From contig CM114272.1 of NCBI GenBank assembly GCA_050084515.1, forward strand, positions 17,794,001 to 17,858,000: a stretch of DNA of 64,000 bases, read 5' to 3'. The position numbers and the translations under genes were made by a program. Each line of letters opens with the position of its first letter. Within the stretch, counting starts at the first letter, position 1. The DNA is from Blasia pusilla. Its lineage: Eukaryota; Marchantiophyta; Marchantiopsida; Blasiales. The notes below the pieces were generated by a model that had not been told where the DNA came from, made no database searches, and saw only the letters and a list, made by a program, of their open reading frames with translations. This document shows positions 56,690 to 64,000 of this stretch, one piece after another.

Positions 56690-59680
56690 ATGGCCAATTG
56701 GTAACCTGTGCACATAGCTTATCGTTTGGAGGGTTATTTTTGGGGGAAGAGCTTTTTCCTCTTCATAAGAGTTTAAGAAAGGAAGAAAGGGCTTTCACAA
56801 GCTATCTTTCTCATGTTGACCCTTTGGAGCACCTCTCTTGCTTAGTGTTTGGTAGAAGATAGTGTGTTAGAATCCAGATTCCTTCATGGCGGAGGATGGA
56901 TGTGGCTCAATTTGCAATGTAGAGTCAAGAGTGGAGTTGGCTGTGTTAGTCATTTTTAATTCGCATTTACCTCATAGACATGTGATGTTGCCAAACTGTA
57001 TTGAGCATTCAATCTTGATCGTGCAGTAGAGTGATGGCGCACGTGTTTGGGTCACCCATTACCCACTTGAGTTCCTTTTCTTGTACTTGTCTCGTGTCAT
57101 TGAGGGTGTTGGGTAATGGGTAGAGCTACTGCTAAATGGGTACATCGATGGTATTGAGTGTAGATTCCTTACCCTCGTAGCGTGTTTGTGGATATAGGAT
57201 GGTTGCCCAACTAGGGTTCGTATGCTAGGTCGTGTGTATGACCCAAGATTGAGTAAGTATGAGAGGCTTATGATGAGTTGAGTGATTGCGTGTGCATAAG
57301 GCCAAGTGTGTCGTCATGAGATTAGTATTAGTGTAAGTGAGCTAGTGATGAATGTGGGAGACTCTCGACGTCTCCGAATGCTTGAGCGTGTGACGTAGGA
57401 TGGTCATCGTCGAATTCTTCCAAAGTTTGGAAGAAAGGGGTAGTTCAAGTAGTGATGGTGATATCACGTGGAGTGGAGTGAGGTATCAAGGGGTTTCAAA
57501 TGAGAAACCATCTTGACTTCCACCCATGGCTAGATTGTTATCACGGGACATCGAGTCTAGTGACACAATGATAGACGAAGATATTGACATGTGGAGAGAG
57601 ATGGACGATATGAGAGAGGCACACATTATTTCTTGGGTGCAACAGATATCATCAACTTAGATAATTCCATATGTGCCATGATTTCGAGGAAATACGAACC
57701 CCTATATGGTTCAACCCTTTCATGTCGTGGAAGGGTTTATTCCAAAATTTTGAGAAACTTCCAATGAGCATGGTTTCACAAAAACGGACAAGTTCGTCCC
57801 TAGGACAGTCATGGATGGACAAGTCTCGACATGTCTACCGACATGGATTGCAAGAGATGGGACCCATACTCATAGTTCATGATGGAAGGCAAGGCAAGGG
57901 CAAGTGGGGCAATAATGGGGGAGGGATTGCAGGAAGGAGGAAGAAGCGGGAGAGTATGGAACACGAAGGCAAGCGAGGGGAATGAGAAAGAAGGGGAAGG
58001 TGGGGCCCACATGGACAAGTCCTTTCATAGGATAGATGTAAGTCCACTGACATGGACGTGTTTGCGGACATGGACTTTGTTCACATGCAACCTTATTGAT
58101 GAGTGATGGCGGACGATTATCATGAGTTCCATCCCTCATACACCTGCCAAGAGGGATAGGTATATGAGGGAGGATTTATGTGTAGTGCGGCTCAAGTAAA
58201 GGTTGTTGCTATGGTGACTCAGGATGCTATGAGTGTGACCGAGCCATAGAGAGGTGGGGTTGAGATAGAGCCACAAGAGGGGACGTATGAGCGAGAAGCC
58301 AAGGTTCCATAATCTTTTACATTATCAAAGGCACTTCATACACCATTGATGGTGCCTATCTGACCAACAATGCCCATAGGTGGGGTTGGTACATCAACGT
58401 TGCAAGGAGTGGAAGAGGTGACTTCATGTTGGCTCTGGTGGAGCTAGTGTCAAGCACTTTATTGGATATGGCCACTAGGATGATCTAGGCTCCATTATTT
58501 TTCACCATGAACTTGGCAGTGGTAGGAGTTAGACCAACATAGGTGTTCTGACTGATCGCCACGTCATGTGAGTGTGGAGGGGTTATTGCCTCTCGTTTGG
58601 GGGTATTTATTGAGGAGGTGGTGGAGTAGCCCTCTTGGCAGGTGCTCAGAACGTACATCCCCTACTAAGTCATGGTAGGCTACGACGTCCAAGTTGGCAG
58701 ATATGCCAACTAGACCAATGATAGAGCAAACCATGGTGACACCATGCGGTGTGGTATTGTTAGATAACCACAGTTGGGTGTTCTCCTTGGTTGGTCACAC
58801 ATGTACGTTTTATCAACCGCTATGCATCCTACTTGACTAGGGAGCACATCCCTTGATGTTAGGGAAGGCAGTGTGTTTGGCATTAGAGCTATGGAAAGGC
58901 AATGTTGAGCCTTGTCTTTTTCAAATATAGACCTCTAACGGGGGGTGTCACCCATGGAGTCCATGGCTCAAAAGGAGCTAGTTGTCAAAGTCAAACTCTA
59001 GCTAGAGCATTCTTCAAATGGTGCGATGGTGCAAAGTAGTGTGATTACGACACTAGGAGAGTCGTACGATGTATTGGTAGGGATTAAAATTTTGTAACCC
59101 CTTGGTTTCATCCTTGATATTTGGGAGGAGAAAATTTCTTATCACCAAGACGGCGACCAAGAGATGGACGGGTGAGCTATTTTCATGTGTGGTTTGCCAA
59201 GTGTAGTGATGGTGCACAAGGTCATGTCATGACCAGGTTGGTGGCATTCATGGATGGTGAGTAGTTGGCAAGGGAGTTGCTAGAGGGGAACACCCATGCG
59301 GAGGACATCGCAATAGCATATAGTCTAACAGAGATACATGCCATGGTGGGTGTCTCTTCCCATGGAGCGGAGAGCTCTTCATCATTTTAGGGTACAAGGA
59401 GGAACTTAGTGAAGAGTGCAGATGAGCCCATGAGGTAGGCGTGGAATCATACCTTTGTTCTATAGTAGACAAAGTTAGGTGATGGTACTTCTCTTGAAGT
59501 GGAGACTTAATATCCTTGGATACCACACTTTTTGTGTGGCAGCATCCAGAGGAGGGCATGAGAGTGTTAGATCTCTCTAGAGGATCAACATTGAAATTAG
59601 TTGTAGTATTGCAAGCCGACAAGCGGATACATCAATATCTATAGGTTGAGATAGATAAGATGGATCTAAGGGCAAGCATG
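56690..59680 (+). mobile_element. Gag-protease retroelement, copy 4
   Basis: Plus-strand relic. It starts with an LTR end carrying degenerate versions of the twin hairpins (56690-56890). Then come a leader, a gag start with 'PIWFNPFMSWKGLFQNFEKL' (about 57700), a rearranged stretch without zinc knuckles (57780-58160), the linker 'GGFMCSAAQVKVVAMVTQ' type sequence (about 58170) and 'SFTLSKALHTPLMVP' (about 58313), a protease region and a tail shared with copy 3 (59285-59420). It ends near 59.68 kb without reverse transcriptase or integrase. Confidence 0.65.
58450..59170 (+). pseudogene. Protease pseudogene of copy 4
   Basis: Around 58832 the plus strand reads LLD, a TAG in place of the active-site Ser, then GAHPLMLGKA. 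The later block 'LKFCNPLVSSLIFG' (about 59085) is out of frame with the corresponding block of copy 3. Inactive. Confidence 0.6.
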
Positions 59681-59984
59681 TGTTGGAAGACATTTTTTGT
59701 GCCTGGATATATCGATACATAATATACATCGCTATTGGAGGACGATATTCCCGAAACCAACAACCTTTATTGCTGATGGGATGGTCACCTTGGTGGGGGA
59801 AAGTGTTGAGTTTTTCGAATGGTTTTTGCAAAAGAGTATGGAAACTATTATGCAAATGTTGTAGACGTTCGGATCCGGATTCGAACCAGTAATCTTTTGG
59901 GCATGTGTCATGATAGATGAGGCGTAGGGTGAGATAGTCTCAAGGCCTTAGAGAGGTCTTGGACTTCCCTATTTTGAGAGGTCA

Positions 59985-60170
59985 TATGTGACTTGCTCTT
60001 AGGAGTTGACCTAAGAGTGTAGGTCATCCTTCCCTTTATGAGGAGGGTCAATCTCTCCAAGGTTGCCACTCCTTAGGATCACCACCTTCTCTTAGGAGAT
60101 GACCTAAGAGTGTAGGTCACCCTTCCCTTTATGAGGAGTGGAAACCTTGGAGAGGTTGATTCTCCCATCC
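59985..60170. repeat. Direct plus inverted repeat cluster
   Basis: 'gacctaagagtgtaggtca' occurs at about 60009 and 60101, each followed by 'ccttccctttatgagga'. Between and after them 'ctccaaggttgccactcc' (about 60056) and its near reverse complement 'gtggaaaccttggag' (about 60139) form an inverted pair. Confidence 0.75.
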
Positions 60171-62165
60171 ATGTGTGGAGCCACTTGAACCTACAGGGTC
60201 GAGGGTTAGTTGGTAGTTGGTCTCATGAGGGGACCACATGTGTAGTTGTTAGAGAGTTAGTACTTGGTGTACTCCATGTCATTAGTGACTTGCTAAGAGG
60301 GAGGTTACTTATGTGTACAGGTCAGCCATGGAGGTGGAAAAGGGGGTATACCAAAGATGAAGCTCATTCAGAACTCATCTTCTTTAGAATCAGACCCATG
60401 TTGGGATCCGTGATACAATGCAGTTTGCATGTATTGAGCCTGGATCCTGTCTTGAAGAGTGGGCTAGGATTGATCGAAGATCATACATCATATTTTTTTT
60501 ATAGACTTTCTCCTAATGTGGCAACATTGTGCATCATTGGTATGGACATTTGGATGAAGCATGGTTGATTGCAGATTTCATCAGAGTTTACAATTCATAT
60601 CAACTTTCTATTGGGGTTTTTCAGTCTTTCAGGTGTAGATATGTTAGGATTTTTAGTAAGATGGATCTTAGACTTATCTGCATGATAATTAGTCAAAACA
60701 TGAATCTTCTGAGATACCAAATTTTGCGTCATCTTAATCCCCTATATTTAAGCTCTCAATCACACTATACCTTGTCGATCAACTCTCCAGGTTCAAAGAA
60801 TAGCTTTTGCCAGTGTTCATAGAGCCACTTTTCCTTCCTCTCTTTCATACTCTGTCTCCTATGATTAGTCCTTGGCGTTATTAATCGCATCTCATGCTTT
60901 CATCTTCTTCACAATAGTGTCATACTAGTTTGCTTTGTCCCTTAACATAACGTTTGGACTCCCATTACAGTTCTTTGCTAAAGCTTTTTCCAAATCCTTA
61001 CGACCTCTTCAGTTCTTCCGAGCACTTCTTCCTTGCTTCTTTTAAAGTCCTTCTCAAAACCCCAAAAAATCTACCAGCTCTTCCTACCTTCCTAATAAGT
61101 TATTTATGAGTTACTATACATAGGGATCAAACTGCTACTTAGGGGGGCGGTTGCATGGTCTTGGTGTACATGCACAAGTGTATTTTGTTTATGTATGGAT
61201 ATACTCGTGTGTTACAAAGATCAGTACCGTGTAGATGTGATCAACGATATGGATTAGATGAGGATCTATAGGATGTAGTATTTTTCAAAAGGAATTTGTT
61301 GAGGCTATATGTGTATCATTACAAGAGAGATTTGAAGGCAATGATTTGGATGAAGGAAAACATATCTCCAATCCCCTTCATATGCCATCCCTTATAGATG
61401 GTTTGAAAGATGGGGTGTGAAAGAGGTAGAAATTGGCTACTTTTTATAGAGAACAGAAGCCTTTGTTGGATGGTACAACCATCAAGAACAAGCTCTTGGT
61501 CTTCAAGATCCACGCCACATCATAATGGAAAGGTAAGTCCATGTTGTGTACATACACATTGCTACACAATCCATCTCTCTCAATTTTCATGCCATAGAAG
61601 AAACATCCCCTAATTTCAAATTGTGAATGCTTCAAATACCCTTGGATATCCTTATAACTTGGAATTACATGGAAACCACTAATACTAGTTGGACATTCAT
61701 GTCTACATTCTTGTAAATATAATTCATTTGAACTTGTGCAATCTCAATATTAACAATGGAAGCCAGAGTCGTAATATCTATAACTTTTAGTTAAAATAAT
61801 TTGCTAAATATAATCATAGAAGGAAGTATGTCAGCCAAAAATTAAAGATAATTAATCATTTTGAATGATTTGAAATTCTTGGATTGAAGAGACTCGAGTG
61901 CATCCATGTCATCATTTTGGGAAACATCTACTTTTTCTAGAGGCTCCCAAACTAGATCTTGTTTCTGTTAAACCCTTAGTTTGTGAATCACTTAATTTTG
62001 TCTTACTAGAAGAAAGGGCAACCATACAATTATTGTCCATTTGGATTGGAAAGTTGTATGTGTGTGTGTGTGTGTAGGTGTAGGTGTGTGTCTTGCTCCA
62101 TCTTGTTTGAAAGCTCCTTGATTTTGTGTGCAGTGTGTGAGCAAATTCTTGTGGCAACCCTTCCT
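60171..62165. other. Unassigned sequence
   Basis: No gene recognised. A frame at 60131-60568 (145 codons) has no motif. 61535-61580 resembles the LTR block of copy 3. A short (TG)n lies at about 62056-62073. Confidence 0.4.
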
Positions 62166-62171
62166 TTCATA

Positions 62172-62377
62172 CCTATATTGTTATTGGAGAGTGCTTTCTT
62201 GATTTGTAAACATCTTTCTGTTTGACATGTGGCAAGTGGGCAGCAAGAAAATGTTTCATATGTTCCAGGCAGCTAGAAAAATATTTGAATTGGTATGCAA
62301 CATCATTAGTCTCTTCACCTGCTAAAACTCTTCAAACATCTTTTTAGTGCCCGTGCTATGCACATGCATCTTACTAG
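62172..62377 (+). mobile_element. Mini-Helitron A of a head-to-tail pair
   Basis: Starts near 62172 with CTATATTGTTATTGGAGAGT (initial TC mutated to CC) and ends with a GC-rich hairpin-like segment and CTAG at 62374-62377, followed by T. It is the same family as 38059-38225. Confidence 0.7.
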
Positions 62378-62550
62378 TATATTAAGATTGGAGAGTGCCT
62401 TCTTGATCAGCAAACACTTGTTTGCTTGACATGTGGCAATTGGGCAGCAAGAAAATATTTCTCATACTACGGGCAATAAGAAAAAAGTTGAATTTGTGTG
62501 CCGCATGATTAGTCCCTTCACTCCTGTACATGGCACGGGTTATACACTAG
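62378..62550 (+). mobile_element. Mini-Helitron B of a head-to-tail pair
   Basis: Begins directly after copy A ('tatattaagattggagagtg'), carries 'tgacatgtggcaattgggca' as in the other copies, and ends 'catggcacgggttatacactag' with T following. Its 5' end is slightly degenerate. Confidence 0.7.
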
Positions 62551-62879
62551 TTTCACTAATGCAAAGCTTGTGGAACAAAATTTCACTTTAAGGTATTATT
62601 TTATGGATGTGCTAATTGAGATCTCTAGTGAGTATGACTAATTAAATTATTCTTAAAAATTTGAACATCTCCAACTAACATATCCATAATTTGTTCATTA
62701 TTTTCTTGTGGCTCAATTGCATGTGTCTCACATAACTTGATTTTTCCATCCTATCGTAAATGGAGAAAGTGGTAGTTTACTTGCTAGAATACCACCTGTA
62801 ATCTATCTAATAATAATACCCGATTATTTGGTAATAATAAAAATAGAAAACTTTAGTTTTCCTATGAATGACATCCCAT

Positions 62880-63480
62880 TATTGTTGGAATATTGAGCAT
62901 TGGCCCCACTCAAAGCTACAAACCCTAATCCTCCACATGACGTGGCACGAGGACGAGGGGGTAAACGCAGGCAGCACTGCACTGTAATGCGCAGTCTGCT
63001 CTTATATCAGGCGTATCAGTTCTTCTATCGCCCGGATTCAAAGTCGCCCGTGGAGCGCCAAATCCGACGGCCCACATCACCGCCCGACCCGCTCCCAGCC
63101 CTTTCTCATCTCATCCCTTCGATATGGGCCTCCCCCGCCCCGCCCCGACCCGACCCGCTCTCCTCTCCTCTCCTCTTCCCTGCCCTCTCTCCACCTGCGT
63201 ATCCCTCTCTCCTTTGCGGTTCTCTCATTCAGTAGTGTATTGTTCTTCGTCGGCTGTGAGGGCGATGGTCTGGTGTCATGTGGTCGCGGATGCGGAGCAG
63301 TAAGCGTAAGGAGTGGGAATTGTCGGGAGAAGTGGAGATTGAGGGTGTCGTGCTGGTTTATGAGGTGAGGGAGGGGGTTGTTGGCCTGTGCGATCTCGGT
63401 GGCTGGCGTTGAAGGTAATGGAGTTGTAGAAGCAGAGGAGGAGGAGGAGGAGGAGGAGGAGGAGGAGGAGGAATTGAGGG
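62880..63480 (+). promoter_or_regulatory. GC-rich promoter and leader of a gene extending beyond the window
   Basis: Sharp rise in GC and CpG. Contains two site II type motifs (GGCCCA at about 63069, TGGGCC at about 63125) often found in plant housekeeping promoters, a pyrimidine-rich tract (63150-63230) typical of transcription starts, and a TATA-like 'cttatatcag' at about 63001. Confidence 0.5.
63432..63475. repeat. (GGA)n trinucleotide repeat
   Basis: About 13-14 GGA/GAG units, just upstream of the candidate ATG at 63481. Confidence 0.9.
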
Positions 63481-63648
63481 GTGGATTGCGATGGCGATTT
63501 GAAACCGAGTCTTGCGTCGGATTCGGGAGTGAGTGGTGACAGAGCTCGTCGGTTGTGGAGCGGAGACGAGTGCGGGTTTGAGTTCCGAACGCGGTGGGGC
63601 GCTTGCCGGGGAAGGCTTGGTGCTCTGGAGGATGCGTGTGTGGTGTTG
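63481..63648 (+). CDS. Candidate first exon of a gene running off the right edge
   Basis: An ATG at 63481 opens a frame beginning MDCDGDLKPSLASDSG, and a good donor (TTG|GTAAGT) lies at 63649. The frame up to the donor encodes about 56 residues without a known motif. It may equally be a non-coding first exon with the real ATG further right; the frame also runs on past the donor to 63759. The family is not recognised. Confidence 0.3.
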
Positions 63649-63659
63649 GTAAGTGGAGT

Positions 63660-64000
63660 GGAGGGCGTCGCGATTTGCGTCGCGACTTGGACGGATTTCG
63701 GAATTTTACTGTACGTACTTCGGCGGAGTGTGATTGTTTGTCCTAGTTCTGTGGAGTAGATTGCCCAAGACTTCGTTAATTTCATTTCGGTCTACTTCTG
63801 AGAGTCTGCTGGCTTAGTTCACATGATTTCATATAAGCGCTGTGGACAGAGGAGATGGTGAGCAAGTTGGCGTGTGTCAGTTTCTAGTTTCAATGTCGTT
63901 GTAGACTAGTTTTTCTCGTCCTTGATTCCACGTGGTGGCTCTGTGAGAGCGTGATTCTCGTCCATATTCTGTCGCCTGAGCATGCCACATCGCCGAATTG
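63660..64000 (+). other. Probable first intron or leader, to the end of the window
   Basis: Follows the GTAAGT donor. No coding signal recognised. Confidence 0.35.

Noticed and set aside
59860-59910. Possible tRNA: reverse B-box-like 'ggattcgaacc'
   Set aside because: The T-arm pairs only partly and no acceptor, D or anticodon arm could be drawn around it.
63276-63785. 169-codon minus-strand frame with a Leu run
   Set aside because: The Leu run is the (GGA)n repeat read backwards; the plus strand has the promoter and donor signals.

Overview
The window looks like nuclear DNA of a land plant: almost wall-to-wall decayed transposable elements with one clear multi-exon host gene. The evidence is a CACTA/EnSpm element with two plant-type genes, Ty1/copia copies whose primer-binding site fits initiator tRNA-Met, mini-Helitrons with A|TC...CTAG|T ends, hAT and LTR-retroelement relics, GT-AG introns, G-boxes, site II motifs and a telobox. 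I cannot name the species. From memory only, the transposase at 7.2-10.3 kb resembles a family I associate with mosses, lycophytes and ferns rather than flowering plants.

Layout. 1-3.7 kb: minus-strand LTR-retroelement relic (copy 1 of a gag-protease family). 5.3-16.0 kb: the most unusual part, a compound DNA element with two divergent pseudogenes. A minus-strand transposase with a C-terminal SWIM zinc finger (10272 to 7213) and a plus-strand gene of unknown function (11448 to about 15.6 kb) are each headed by a TATA box. Arrays of about 28-bp imperfect palindromes, in places tandem with a 63-67 bp period, lie between the two genes, in their introns and near both ends. Copy 2 of the gag-protease family lies in its left part. 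16.5-17.1 kb: fold-back structure with (TC)n/(GA)n in its arms. 18.5-27.9 kb: a CACTA element with a nearly complete TNP2-type transposase broken by a few stops and one frameshift, plus a second TNPA/Transposase_24-like gene. 28.2-33.7 kb: two Ty1/copia copies in opposite orientation, each retaining different parts. 34-38.5 kb: AT-rich repeats, mini-Helitrons and one G-box-rich patch.

38.5-45.8 kb: the host gene. I resolve nine phase-consistent exons giving a 718-residue protein with an acidic N-terminus, a Met/Gly/Arg-rich middle and a C-terminal RNA-recognition-motif-like domain split over four exons. 48.7-53.9 kb: copy 3 of the gag-protease family (minus), the best preserved, between LTR-like direct repeats; it has gag with two zinc knuckles and an intact DSG protease, but no reverse transcriptase or integrase was recognised. 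56.2-59.7 kb: hAT dimerisation-domain relic, then gag-protease copy 4 (plus). 62.2-62.55 kb: two mini-Helitrons head to tail. 62.9-64 kb: GC-rich promoter and first exon of a gene running off the right edge.

The elements are pseudogenic, and several premature stops look like CAG-to-TAG changes, as expected from CHG methylation. All translations and alignments were done by eye; family names rest on recognisable motifs, not on database searches.
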